From contig NC_059421.1 in assembly GCF_905220565.1 (NCBI RefSeq), forward strand, positions 5,227,501-5,291,500: 64,000 bases of DNA, given 5' to 3'. The notes beneath the pieces were generated by a model. It saw only the letters and a list, made by a program, of their open reading frames with translations. It was not told the origin of the DNA and made no database searches. Made by a program: the position numbers and the translations under genes. Within the stretch, counting starts at the first letter, position 1, and the number at the start of each line of letters is the position of its first letter. This document shows positions 1-13,400 of this stretch, in pieces. The DNA is from Melitaea cinxia (lineage: Eukaryota > Arthropoda > Insecta > Lepidoptera > Nymphalidae).

Positions 1-99
1 TTCAATTTGTATCAGTAGCTGTTGTAATTAACACGTTCAACGATACAAACTCATTAGCTTAATAATATAGTATAGATAATATTATAAATAAGTAACGTT

Positions 100-330
100 T
101 TTTTGAACCGACTTCAAAAAAGAAGGTTTGATAACCTTTTGATAATTCGACTGTATATTTTTGTGTGTTAACTCCTAACTTTTTACTAGGTGAAACGATT
201 TTGATGATATTTGTTTCAATCAAAAGCTGACGCTTGTCGTGTGGTCCCATTTAAATGTTATCGAGATTTAACTAGTACTTTTTGAGTTATTTCTAATAAA
301 GAGCACTTACGTAACTATTTTTTAGTCTTC
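100..330. mobile_element. Fragment of the 'aaccgacttcaa' inverted-terminus repeat
   Basis: Contains gaaccgacttcaaaaaagaa, ttttactaggtgaaacgatt and gtggtcccatttaaatgtt, the same order of motifs as in the element at 49431-50897. Confidence 0.5.
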
Positions 331-480
331 TACGGTATAAACAAACGACACAAGCACAAACGCTAAGACCACGATAAACACTTATATGGCCAAAACAAAC
401 GTCTTTCGTAACGGGGATCGAACCCGCGACCGCCAGCACAACGATCAGTGCTGTAACCGCTGCGCCAGCGCGTCGTTTGA
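325..480 (-). mobile_element. tRNA-derived SINE, family 1
   Basis: On the minus strand the head reads GCGCTGGCGCAGCGGTTAC (A-box-like), then GGTCGCGGGTTCGATCCC (B-box), then a body with catataagtgtttatcgtgg. Head and body recur at 35764-35945 on the plus strand, which shows it is dispersed. It is not a working tRNA gene. Confidence 0.65.
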
Positions 481-1043
481 TTTGATATTTCTTTTTTTAT
501 AACGAATAAAGTACAAAACTATATGAGCGATTGAAAAAAAAATCTTTAATCAGTATATTAATGACTACGTTGTCACTGAGTGATATAGGCTATTTAGTTC
601 AAAGTAAATGAAACAGCCAAAATCATAATCCGAGAGAGTTAAGCCACGGGCGAAAAGATAGTTATTTATAAAACAGAAAATAAAATTATTTTAATGGCGT
701 GTGTTTACAAGTAATTAATGTCCGGTTAAATTTTAGCATCGTCGAGTAAATGACTTGCAAACATTTTTGGTGCTTAAATTACCGAGACTTTTAATACAAA
801 CGACCGAACTCTTCACCCTTCTCTAACTTTTCTTTAGATTTATTAATTTTAACATTTTTCGTTAGATTATACTTTTAATTTGTCTCTAATTATCGTACGG
901 GACCTTTTGAAATATATATAAATGAAAATTTATCGTTGACATGTATTCACACATCACACATGTCGTCAGAATGACTTCCATCAAACTGAATACTTCTTTT
1001 TTATTATTCTTATTGAAAGAATGTGAAAGGAAATTTAAAAAAA

Positions 1044-1470
1044 AAAACCGAAAAAAACCGACTTCAATTACATCGACAAGTACCTAATGCAACGTAGGTA
1101 GACGAAAAAATAGTCAAGTACGCATTATCAAAGATCACTCCAAAAGTTTTAATCATCTCGATGAAATTTAAATGTGACCACATGATAAACATCGGCTTTC
1201 GATTAAATTAAAAATCATTAAAATCGGTACACCCAGTAACAAGTTATGCGGATTTTGGAGGGTTTCCCTCGATTTCTCTGGAATTCTATCATCAGAGCCT
1301 GGTTTCCTTATCATGGTACCACACTTAGGATATCTCCTTTCCAACAAAAAAAAAAAAGAATTATCAATATCGGTTCATAAACGAACATACATTTAAAAAA
1401 AATATGTATATATGTAGACGGTTGAAGTAAACTCCTCCTTTTTTTAGTCGGCTAAAAAAGAAGTTAGTTG
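1044..1470. mobile_element. Copy of the 'aaccgacttcaa' inverted-terminus repeat
   Basis: Begins with aaaaccgacttcaattacat followed by caacgtaggtagacga and tagtcaagta, and includes one unit of the 142-bp repeat seen at 50394-50700 (antisense). It ends near 1470 with ttttagtcggctaaaaaaga. Confidence 0.6.
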
Positions 1471-2097
1471 TGAGTAGACATACATTTCGGCGATTGATTT
1501 TTATTTGTAAATATTTTAATAGTGCGTAAAATACAGTTCGTTTTTTTTTTTAATTTAAGTTGACAAAGAGTATTCACAATAAAGTTTTACTTAATACAGA
1601 CAATATAAACATTATGACACTAACACCGTCAACTAAAGATTATAATTTTTATAATGGTGAATGACGTCCTTGTACAGATGATAAGCTAAACACAACACCT
1701 AATCTATTCAAATTGAGTACGTATGTTTCCCGAGAGACGAGATACAATTAGGAGTTAAATTGAAAATGATGTCACGACGAAACACGGATACTCGGGAGAG
1801 ACTAAGCTTTTAGAGTTTGAAATATTTACGTTTCGAGAACGGTCCTGTTGTGGTTCTCTTTATTTTATTCAGTCGTTTAATAAACCATGGCTTGCGAACG
1901 TTTTGACGTCAAAATAAACTTGAATATGTTCTGTTTTGTGGAAATATTGCATTGTTTGTTTTAGTATTTGAATCATGCTGTAATTAGTATTTTAATTTGT
2001 TACAAACCCCTTTTAGTTGAGATAATTGGACTGATACTACTTTAATAATAATTAATTGCTAATTTGAGGTACCTGAACCTTACTTAAAATCACAGCT

Positions 2098-2300
2098 AAA
2101 CAATACCGGTCTTAAATAGTGTTGTGTTCCTGGGGTGAGTAAGGTGACTAAAGGTGACTAGAGGTCCTGGGTGAGATAGTGGGTAGGGTTGCTGCGCTTG
2201 CGATGCTTCTGGTGTTGCAGGCGTCTATAAGCTACGGTAATCGCTTACCATCAAGTGAGCCGTACGCTTGTTTGCTGAACTAGTTGAACAAAAAGTAATA
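2098..2300 (+). mobile_element. Dispersed poly(A)-type retroposon fragment
   Basis: Contains tcttaaatagtgttgtgttc, tgagtaaggtgactaaaggt, gcgtctataagctacggtaa and gccgtacgcttgtttgctga, ending in an A-rich tail. The same blocks recur at least eight more times in this window. It is the 3' part of a LINE or a SINE; family not named. Confidence 0.6.
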
Positions 2301-2697
2301 ATGAACTAGGTCTGGTTTGTCTTAGCTTGGTATAAATGTGTTTTTGTAACTATTGTAGTTGTAAATGTTATAGCAATATATAATATATAATAAGTGTTAT
2401 ATAAAATGTTTGAGACTGTTACTTGCGGACAAGCCTAAGGGCTTTTGTAAGTAAATGTATTTAATGCATGCTTTTCTTAATATTACAAATAAATAAATAA
2501 ATCTAGAATATGTTGATAGTACCTAACATGTAGGTTACGATATAGATACATAGGTTATCATAGGTAATATAATTTTATGCTGCCGTGTCACAACTCACTA
2601 GGGATGTACGCAAAATACGACTTTTAAATTAGACGAACCAATTAGTAAGCACTCAATAAATAAACAAAAATACAAAAAGTATTATCATACATACTTT

Positions 2698-2772
2698 GGT
2701 CACCTTACTCACCAGGAAAACAACACTGCTTGAAAGCAGTATTATTTAGCTGTGATCTTCTGTAAGGAAGAT
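2698..2772 (-). mobile_element. Poly(A)-type retroposon fragment
   Basis: Antisense piece with gtcaccttactcaccagg and gcagtattatttagctgtga, matching the middle of the dispersed family at 5812-6085. Confidence 0.5.
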
Positions 2773-3448
2773 ATTGTTTATTTTGTTATAAAAATGAACA
2801 GAACTTGTGTGTGTAACAATTTATTATTCATCTTAAAAGGACTATAAGTAATATTTTTCTCCCAAATATTATTAAATAATATTGTTATTATCCTTTCAAA
2901 ATAAAGCGACGGACAATAGACCGATGTCATGATTGGATTTGACCCTTATCCTGTTAAGATTTCGCTTCGTCATATAAAGCAGCCAATATACTTAATACCA
3001 CGAGCAAAAACATAAATTAAAGAGAAAATAATTACATTAAAGTAGTTTCTCGAGTCATTGCGGAGTATCTGATACTAGATATCTATTGTGTTTCTACTCG
3101 TATCAAGGTTCGCTTTCTTTTTTTTTTAATGAGTTTTTATGCTGCTTTTGTGTCCCTTCCCCAAAGTCAAAGCGTAATCCTTTGTAGTGTATAACTGTAT
3201 ACTAACTTATAGAAAAAAGGCTTATAAAGCCTTTTTTTTAAGAAAAAAAAGGTCAACGAGTTCAAACAAAATAATAAACATTTTTATAATTAATGATAGA
3301 TGTACTGAACGAAGTTATAGCCAGTTTCAATATTCCATCTATCTCTGAATTTGCCTACGATAATTAATTACTAGAACTTTAACGTAAGCTTCATACAAAT
3401 TATGTCAAAAACGTATCGTTAGTAACAAAAAACTGAGATATATAGATT

Positions 3449-4002
3449 ACTAGCTGGTACCCGCGACTTCGTCTGCGCAGGATTAAGTACTTCGAGTAGC
3501 TTATTATCCTCTCAATATCTATCTTTACACCAAAATTCATCAAGATTGGTTCTGCGACATACGTAAAAATCAATTTGTTACAACCAAATGTGCATTAGAA
3601 ATATATTATCAATTTTTATTGTATTTTATTTTCACAGTTCTTCCGGTAACGGCTTACTCATAAAACATAGATATATGCTGTCGCAGACTTTTTTGTAGGA
3701 CTAAATAAGATAAACGTTTCTCTTATACATTATATACGTGTAAACTCTACAGTTTTTGCACCGTACGCCAGAATAGCTTGCAGATGGCAGATTTTTTTCC
3801 GACTTACTTGACAATTATCGCTATGTTTTGGACAATTCACACACAATCTTTAAAAATTCTAGCCTATGTGTTATTCTAATGTATAAGCTGTAATTATTAT
3901 TGTAAACTTTCATTAAAATCCATTCGGTAGTTTTTGCGTGAAAGAGGAACAAACATTCATACATCCATACATACAAACTTTCGCGTTAATAATATTAATA
4001 GG
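3449..4002 (+). mobile_element. Lepidopteran Helitron-like/SINE-like repeat
   Basis: Starts tactagctggtacccgcgac and ends aactttcgcgttaataatat followed by taataggat. This pair of ends marks a very common lepidopteran repeat (often classed as a non-autonomous Helitron). Repeat status is clear; the class is from memory. Confidence 0.55.
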
Positions 4003-4385
4003 ATAGTAAACGACCGTTAAAGTAATCTTGCGAGAAAGCAGTTTATTGGAAAAGAATTACTACACCACGCTTTTGTAGTGTAGATTAGCGGACACACCTC
4101 AAAATTTCTTCTGAAACGTGCAGATTCGACTAAGAAATTTGTCATCACATCTCAAAATGATATTGTATACTAAAAGCGCTTAAAAGTTGTGTTAAGCCAA
4201 TTGTATACCTCGTGCTCATTTACAAGCTTTACCCACTGGGCTATCTCCAATATTGATAAAGTAAAGATTTAACAGATTAATATTCCCATTAACTTGATCA
4301 ATATTAGCTGATCAAAATCTTCTTTTATCAGAACCCTTTTGTTAGGGTGAGTTGAGATTGTCTCATTAATTTCGTTTAATTTTAG

Positions 4386-4477
4386 ATCACGTGGGTTGAC
4401 AGCAACGCCGGTGTTTTGACGCAGGGCCTTACGTACACCGTGGAGCCTATGAGCGATGGACAGAGATTTACGGCAAG
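4386..4477 (+). CDS. rst: rst/kirre exon 1 of window: middle of Ig2
   Basis: The acceptor tttag ends at 4385 and the donor gtaatt starts at 4478; the exon ends in phase 2. It encodes ITWVDSNAGVLTQG and on to RFTA. The Trp is the core Ig tryptophan, and the segment matches the position of the ITW(I/V)D motif in the second Ig domain of Roughest/Kirre. The first cysteine of Ig2 must be in an earlier exon outside the window; I found none in 1-4385. Confidence 0.85.
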
Positions 4478-7400
4478 GTAATTTACTAGCCAACAAGGTG
4501 AATTGTATACAAGTATATAAGGATATAGCTTTTTCATATAAAAGAAAGATCACATTTTAAACTTTAGTTAGGGAAACGTAAATTTTAATATTGTTTTTTT
4601 TTTTTCGTGTTGATTATTTTGTTTTTTAACTACGTAAAAAACCTTTTTACGTAGTTAAAAAACAAAATAATCAACACGACAACAACAAAATAATCATTTA
4701 AATGTAGTTTCAAGTATGTGATCTATAAGTATAGATATATATGAGACGTAAAAATACAAGGCTGAATGACTTTGGCTAATATGTAAATTTTATATTTGCT
4801 TTCAATTGTATTTCAAAAGCATATTTTATTCATAATACACCTTTATATATGTTATTAAGTTAACAACTACCCATAACACATATTTCGTTTCTAACAATAA
4901 TTATTACAAGTAAATTAATCCTTTGATACTTTCCGATACAAAAACATAATTTAAACCAGTCTATTTATTATGAAGCGTATTGCAATCATTTGATTTATTT
5001 CTGTAATCAAATATAATTATATACAGACATCCATAACGTCTTAATTTATTACCGAATCACTCAACACTTTTAAATTACTCAAAGTTCAATGACATTTAAA
5101 ATTGTATTAGTTTTATTACTGGGAATTTCGATATTGCTTTAATATTATATCATTGTTGCAGGTCAATTATCAGAATGCCGGCGAAGTACGAGCACAATAA
5201 TCAAACGTTTACCTGTCAAGCTCAGAATACAGCCGATCGAGCTTACAGAGCTGCTAGTATCAGGATTGAGGTTAGTCTGAGAAGTATTTATGTTTATTTT
5301 TTTTGTATGAAGTAAATGATAACGATATGTTTAGCATCACTCTAACATACATGATATATAGAGTATATTAACTATTTCAAATCCCTTAACGTTGTCTGAA
5401 TGTTACTTACGTATTTTTGTGTGTGACGTACTCACATATCTATGTGAGTACGTCATCATAGTGTGATCTATATGTATATAATTGAACGTTTGTCTGCATG
5501 TCATTTATAGAATCGTAAACTATGCATTTGATCATGTCATGGTCTGATACAAAGTCTTGTGCCTACAAAGGTTCCTAAGTTGGTACGACCAAAAAAATAA
5601 AATTAAAAAAAAGCGTAGTAACGCGCGCAGGGCTAGCTAGTATGTATATAAATTTTCACTTTAGGATGATATCGATCCTCAGTTTTTTGATAGATGTCAA
5701 CCATTTATATTTTAGATTTATACATTACGATTTATTATTTTCTACGAGCAGGTACTTAGTTATTCTGTCCTAAAATAAAAGCTCGTGGAACTTTTAAGGT
5801 TATTTCATTGCATCTCCACTACACTGAGGTAGGGCACAGCAAGAATTTCCTGCTCAAAATATGGAGCAGCCCGACTGGGGTAGTACCTCGACCTTACAGA
5901 AGACCACAGCTAAATAATACTGTTTTCAAGCAGTATTGTGTTCGTGTTGGTGAGTAAGGTGACCAGAGCTCCTGGGGGCTGGGGGCATGCTTCTGGTGTT
6001 GCAGGCGTCTATAAGCTACGGTAATCGCTTACCATCAGGTGAGCCGTACGCTTGTTTGCCGACCTAGTGACATAAAAAAAAACACTGATGACCCCGACCT
6101 TTGGTTGTTTATTTTTATAATTTATTTCATTATTAAGGTAGATTTTAAAAAGGCAGATAGGTATGTAGGTTCAATGGGTAAGGTAGGTTAGGCTGTAATC
6201 ATTACTTTATGTTTTATAGTGGTGTGATAACAATAAGAGTAAATGACGGGAGGCAAAATTTCTTATAAATGAAAATAACATAAATTAATTGTATAAAATA
6301 TCTGTTTGAATTGAGATGCGCTATTTCGTATTTTGGCAGCAAGCACGATCTACACTGCCATAGGATGAAATTGTCTCTGGAAAGGGTATGAACGAACTCA
6401 ACAAAAATAAAACTAAAAAACACAAATCTATAAGTAGATTTATTTATTACATATACTTTTTGATATTAACATTTATAGTTTAACATGCGGTTAAATACGA
6501 ATCATTTCACTATATTTTGTAGCGTACAATATTCTTTAGTGGTCTTTATTATGCAAAAATAATTATTATTATACAAATCACACTAACCAGTTCTATAACA
6601 CCAACCATCGATGTTTAGAAATTTCAAAACTACTATAACTTCACAGTATGTGATTTCAGGTACCTTTTTAATCAGTCACAACTTCAACACTATATATAAA
6701 TCTTACATTAAATACATTTTTTCTTAATTAAATCTTATATATATGTATAACCGTATAACTTTTGTAGTTTTTCTATCATTACACGTGAAAAAAAAAATAC
6801 TAAAATATGTTCACACAAACAAACAGTCATCAAGTTTACAACACAAGACCAAATACCATTTCTAAAATTTCACGTTCGTTGTGATAGAAAAGCGCGAATA
6901 GAGTGGAATGAAAATAAAAATCGATGTTTACGGCGTTGTGCTGCATATTTTGTACTGACAGTATTTTCAAATTGGATGTTCCATCCAGCGAATACGGAAT
7001 TAGGATTTATTTCCATATAAAGCGAATAATGGAAGAAATATTATGAATACTTATTTAAATACTAGCTGTGGCCCGCGGTCTGAACCGCGTTAATTTGAGG
7101 TAAACGTACGAAAATACTGTACAGCCTAGCCCTCTCTCGCCTAGCCACTCGGGGCAAATTGACTGTCAAACAAAAGTGATTTTTCAATTCGAACCAATAG
7201 TTACAAAGTTTAGCGTATATATGTAATTGTGTATTATAGAATAGAATGCGGTGGTTTGATTCCCGGTTGGAGCAGACAGTATTAGTACCAATATTTTTTT
7301 CCGGTAAGGGTTACGTTCTATGAATACGTTCTTATGATCTTGCAATCCGATTGTTAACTGTAGAAAACTGATAGACTCGTGGTAGGAAAATTATCCACTA

Positions 7401-10400
7401 CTCTGCAACGAAGGAGCGAGGTGGAACTACCTTCCACCTTTATCCTGTTTGGAGGAAGGCCAGGATTGCAGGCCTTTGCCCAGCAAAGGGACGCTTGGAA
7501 CATTTAAATATTAATTTTGTTCAGCTCAGACGATTACTATTGTAACGAGTTTCGTATATTTTATCCTTACACGTAAATAAAGAAAGAAATGAACACAAAG
7601 AGAATTCTTAACTTACTGAAGTAACAGGAAGATTACATTCGCCATGCCGTCTTCAAAGGCGCGCCTTATTTACTTTAAAAGCTACAAAATATTAGGGATA
7701 TGAAGTAGAGAAGTAATGTGATTATAACACAAGTCAAAGTGATTTAGAAAATTAATTAAATGAAATATGATTTTAAAAATTAAATATGTAAACTTTAAAT
7801 TTTTCAAAGTCGAGAATGAAACTAATTAATAAGAACTTCATTCTTTACGACAGATCGAACTACTGTATCAATTAAATCAATAATATGATTTAAGATACCA
7901 TATTGTCTAATAACAATTAATATACACGAAATATAGGTAAATAAGTGAAGAAGAATGTACGATGAAGTAACTTATACTTAAAAAAAATTGTGTACATTTT
8001 ATGTAAAAAAAATCGTATTATCACTTTACTGTAATTGTACATACACCACTTTTTCGTGAAACCCTAACATTTTTAAATAATTTAAATACAATATAATATA
8101 ATTAAATATGATACTGGAATTGCTTTTCAAATTTCGAACTAAATCATGTTGCAGTTTAACAGTGATTTAGAAATCTATAATATAAAAATGAGTTGCTGAA
8201 TGTGTTGCTAAGCGCAAAACTCGAGAACGGTTGGACCGATTTCGCTAATTCTTTTTTTAAAATATTCCTTGAAGTATGAGGATGGTTCTTACGGAGAGAA
8301 AAATTCAAAAAAAAAAAATTAAATTTCCTGAAAAAGTCTAAAAACAACACTTCTCTATACTCCCATACAAAAGATTTGTGATAATACTTAAAAGTCAATT
8401 TGAACTTTAATACCATACGATAAAGTTTGTGTTAGGCGATACGAAGTTCGCTGGGAATTGAAGAAATGGGGTATGTTCTCGATTCGACTTAAATGTTTAG
8501 CGAGATCAGACGAGTACTTTTCGAGCTATTCCCGATGTAATATTAATATGTCTAATACTTAAGTGTGTGTTTGATATGATATTCAAAAATGTTTAGAATT
8601 CCTAATGTGTGGGTACACAAACGTACATATTAAAAATAGCATGGTGTCGTCTCCTGTCAAAGATTTTCATTGTAATATGAAACTTTGAATAGTTACGGGT
8701 CTCTGTAAAGAACTCACTATAGACGGCGCCACGGTTCGCTTAAACCGAAAATAAAATCATCATATCAAGAATTTCGCTCTAGCGGGTACATCGTTCCATA
8801 GCTTAATTGGCTAGAGCGCTGACACGGTCAGTCGGAGACGCGGGTTCGAATCCCGCTGGAGCGGTCAATTTTTGATATGATATTCAAAAATGTTTAGAAT
8901 TCCTAATGTGTGGGTACACAAAAATAAAATCGTACATATTAAAAATAGCATGGTGTCGTCTCCTGTCAAAGATTTTCATTGTAATATGAAACTTTGAATA
9001 GTTACGGGTCTTTGTAAAGAACTCACTATAGACGGCGCCACGGTTCGCTTAAACGGGGTACATCGTTCCATAGCTTAATTGGCTAGAGCGCCGACACGGT
9101 CAGTCGGAGACGCGGGTTCGAATCCCGCTGGAGCGGTCAATTTTTGATATGATATTGAAAAATGTTTAAAGTCGTTTTTTTAACTTGCTGTGTGATTACG
9201 GCATTAAATAATATAGCCACCCCCTCTCTTCCCATGGGTGTTGTAAAAGGCGACTAAGGAATAACACAGTTCCACTACCACCTTGAAACTTAAAAAGCCG
9301 ACCGATGGCTGGATAACCATCCAACTACTGGCTTTGAAATACACAGGCCGAAGACGGGCAGCATCGTCTTCGGTGCGACAAAGCCAGCCCTGCGGTCACC
9401 TACCGGCCTGCCCAGCGTGGTGACTATGGGAAAAAACACATGAGTTCACGCCATTCTTGGCACGAACTTGTGGAGGCCTATGTCCAGTAGTGGACTGCCA
9501 TAGGCTGATGTGATTTTTTAACTTTCAGCATTATTTTGAATGTATGTGTGTATATAAAACTAAAAATGCACTTAATGCCATCAATCCTCCTTCATTCTAC
9601 CAAATTCCTCATTACTGTCACACTATGTCACGATATCGTTAGCGATTGCGTGCAAATTGTACCATTTTACGTTTCATGCGGCAAAAGCATTGATTGTCGT
9701 CACAATTACTGTCACCAAACTAAAACGCTTCGTTAGACCGCTTATTGAAGCTATTGCAGTTGGTTATCATAGTATTTTCCTTTGACGTTATACTCAGTCA
9801 AATATTTATTTCTATTCAAAACGAACCCATATAATGATATGCTGTCGCTTCAAAATGGTAGCTTGTGGGTAAGAGCAGCAAGAGATTTAATGACAATTTC
9901 AATTGTAAGGGCTGGTTTGACTTGTTCTGGATTAAGTCTATAAGACTTAATAGCAGGATTACTTTTAGATTCATATAGGCGAAAAGAACTTTTTCATAAG
10001 TATTATGGAATACGATAGTAAAAAAAGAATAACATGTCAAAATCTTTTATCTGTTGGATACCGTCATCGGTTAAATAGCTTTATCCGCCATTGGTGAAAA
10101 AGGTTCTATGGGTAGCTTGAGAATAGTACAGTAACATGACAGACAAAGGATCCGGGTTTCGAAGTATAATTCACGTAGAATCTCAAAGTTGGGTTGAGGA
10201 CAGGTAACGGAGGACATTGTAGAAAAGGGTGACGGTAGAAAATTTGATGAAGCGTTAAAGCTGAGAAATAATATAAGGTTTTCCACTTTGGTATTGAGTA
10301 TATTAACTACCTGGTTTGTTTAAAACCGTGAGATGTTCTGTCTACTTGACTTAGTAGATTTAAAACCCGCCATTTTTTTTTCCATATTTATCCATTTTCC

Positions 10401-13400
10401 AACAACACAAAAAGAATCATTGGTGCAGTCAGCTATTTACGTCGATTTTTTTTATTGTAACAATATAATACATATTTACAATTCACAACTTAAGAACTAA
10501 TCATAATAATTAATTACATCGATTCAGCCTGTAACATCCCATTGCTGGGCTTGGGCATCTTTGTCCATGTAGGATCAGGATTGAGGCTTAATCCTTCACG
10601 CTGTTCCACTGCGAGTTGGCGGATATATTCCCTACTATGAGTAAAATCGCTATCAGGTATTTATGATAACAAACGAGACTGACAGCTTAACTTAGACCCA
10701 CAACACACAGTAACAGGAATTTAAAAATACAAATATCCACCCCAAGCAGGAATCGACTCCTTCGTCGATCGAAATCGTTTTTTTTTTTTTTTTTTTTTTT
10801 TTATCACTAGGTCGGCAAACAAGCGTACGGCTCACCTGATGGTAAGCGATTACCGTAGCTTATAGACACCTGCAAAACCAGATGCATCGCAAGTGCGTTT
10901 TCGACCCAATCCCCAATCCCCCAGGAGCTTTGGTCGCCTTACTCACCAACAGGAACACAATACTGCTTGAAAACAGTATTATTTTGCTGTGATCTTCTGT
11001 AAGGTCGAGGTACTACCCCAGTCGGGCTGCTCCATATTTTGAGCAGGAAATTCCTGCTGTGCCCTACCTCAGTTAATCGTTAATGTTTAGGGGGTACATG
11101 CACCAGTACGCCAGAGCGGTTGTTAACTATTATAATACACAATATCAATAAAATAAATACATGAAAATTTCGGCTTCAGCATTGTATATCGAAGCAATGT
11201 TTCCATCAAATATTTTCCCTAGAAAATGTATTCGTGAAATCTCCACGTCATTTCGATTCAAAGGGATTTATATAAAATTTTCAACTTAGGCTGTCTAAAA
11301 TATTCATTGGTTATTAGCATATCCGAAACATCGTTCCTTTGATGAGCAAGATGTTCATCAATTTCAGTAATATTAATGTCTTAATGTATTAATTTTGTCT
11401 TAATGTATTTTTGAAATGTATAATTATTATTTCTGACGCACACGAAGTGTGAGTGTAAAACAATATTTGTATTTTTTTTTTTAATAATTAACTTAACTCG
11501 ATTCCACTAACGTAATGAATTTTTCGGACATTGACAAATTAATAGCTAAAGCTTAGTATGCAGTGCAGGATTACATAAATGATAAAGATGTGTGGACTTG
11601 GTGTCGCTGTATTTCATACAAAATATTACCAAATTTGTAAAAACATAGTTTATATATTTTTTCTAAAGCGTAACTGCGGAGGTTCTTGCCGATTCTTCTC
11701 TGCAGAATCTGTGTTCCAAACCGGAGGTTGCTTCACTTATAAAAATAATTTAAAATTTGAAAAAAAAAAACTGACTTCAATTATTTCGACAAATAATACA
11801 ACGTAAGTAGACGAAAAAAAATAGCAAAAGTACTAGACTCAATCCATTACGCTGATTACAAAAATAAAACTAGGTTCCCTAATAAACTACCATGTTTAAG
11901 TTTCAATTCTGAATACGAATTAGTTTTTGCTCAAAGGATATTTCAAGAATACATCTAAATGACCTAAGTGAGAAGTTGCTCAGATCGCAATAAATATGTT
12001 CTGTCTTATTACAGAAATTACCCCATAATAATCATAATATAATTCATTCCGTTAATATTGTGTTCATAAATAATAATAATAATAAATAAACGCCTCACAT
12101 TCAACGGCCCCGGTGACGGCAACAGTGACTTTCTGTAAAGTCGAGGTACTTACCCTGTTAGACTGGTCCAGATTTTGAGCTGGATGTTTCCAGTTGTGCC
12201 CCACCCATTTTATTTTTAATTAGTCCGTAGTATTGTTTCTTCAGTCCTTTTTTATAATATGAATAGGAAATACATACTTAAACACTAAAACATTTATAAC
12301 ACTTTCTTCCTTGTGGTCATAGTGATCAAAACAATGCATGCTCAGGAGCTCTAGTTATCTTACTCGCCCAGTAATACAACACTACCTATTTGAGACAATC
12401 ACTATTTCGCTGTGATCTTCGTTATGTTAACTTGAGATACATTCCTTATCGGGCTGCTTTCTTTCTATTCTTTCTATTTCTATCATTATTTTTCTATTAT
12501 AAAACACTCATTCAGTAAAAATAAAAGAACAGAAAACTCAAAAAATTTTGAGCAAGATATGTTACCACATAATTACCCAATAATTTCAATATTTCTAATA
12601 ATCATTAAGCATTTTAACTAAATAGGGCACAGCAGAAATTTCCTGCTCAAAATATGGAGCAGCCCCGACTGGGGTAGTTCCTCTACCTTACAGAATACCA
12701 CAGCACAGTTAAATAATACTGTTTTCAAGCAGTGTTGTGTTCCTGTTGGTGAGTAAGGTGACCAGAGCTCTGGGGGGATTAGGGATTGGGTTTGCAACGC
12801 GCTTGCGATGCTTTTGGCGTTGCAGGCGTCTATCAGCTACGGTAATCGCTTACCATCAGAAGAGCCGTACGCTTGTTTGCCAACCTAGTTATTTATAAAA
12901 AAAAGCTTTCCATCGTTATTTTCGAACAACATAAAAAAAAGTATTCATAGCCATTACCAAGTATCCCAATTACGTTTATTAGTACAGCTTCAATATAATC
13001 ACCTATACATTCGTAAAACATAGGTACGCCACTAATTGGCATTATGTGAACACGTCCTGGCATAATGTATTGTTTTGTACCTGTTTACATATTCCTTCCT
13101 CGTATTTTTCTTTCCGAGGCCCTTTTTGTTGAAGGTATATTTAAGTATTCCGTTTGTATACGAAAAGGGTGAGTTCGTACTACATTATTTATATAGTTAC
13201 GATTCGGAGTTCAAATGATGGTTTTTTTTTTATATAGACAGGGATAAATCTCAGTTTTAAGTAGTGTGTCTAGTGTATTGATTATTTTTTTTTTTAAATC
13301 TAAATTGACTACTCTCTTAGGTAACTGTGGTACGTCTTTGTATAACTATTGAAAATTATTTTTTTGCAAAAAAAATCACTTATTATTTTATCTTGTTTTT

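Larger units (their letters stand above)
1..4385 (+). other. Upstream intron of rst/kirre, repeat-filled
   Basis: No exon was found here, although the beginning of Ig2 and Ig1 must lie upstream. The stretch holds tRNA-SINE, inverted-terminus element and poly(A)-repeat fragments, listed separately. Intron status follows from the splice acceptor at 4385. Confidence 0.6.
8571..9146 (+). repeat. Two-unit tandem array carrying tRNA-like folds
   Basis: Units start at 8571 and 8872 with ttgatatgatattcaaaaat; a third start appears at 9144. Each unit carries tagcatggtgtcgtctcctg and ends in a tRNA-like sequence (8792-8864 and 9064-9136). Unit 1 is 301 bp and unit 2 is 272 bp, the difference being an insertion/deletion before the tRNA-like part. 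Confidence 0.85.

Noticed and set aside
1..4385. Search for the preceding rst/kirre exon (start of Ig2)
   Set aside because: No frame with a first-cysteine Ig pattern and a phase 0 donor was seen; it must be upstream of the window.
8792..9136. Two functional tRNA-Thr genes
   Set aside because: Stems pair, but the anticodon loop lacks U33 and a purine at 37, and both copies are in a repeated unit. Kept as tRNA-like pseudogenes.
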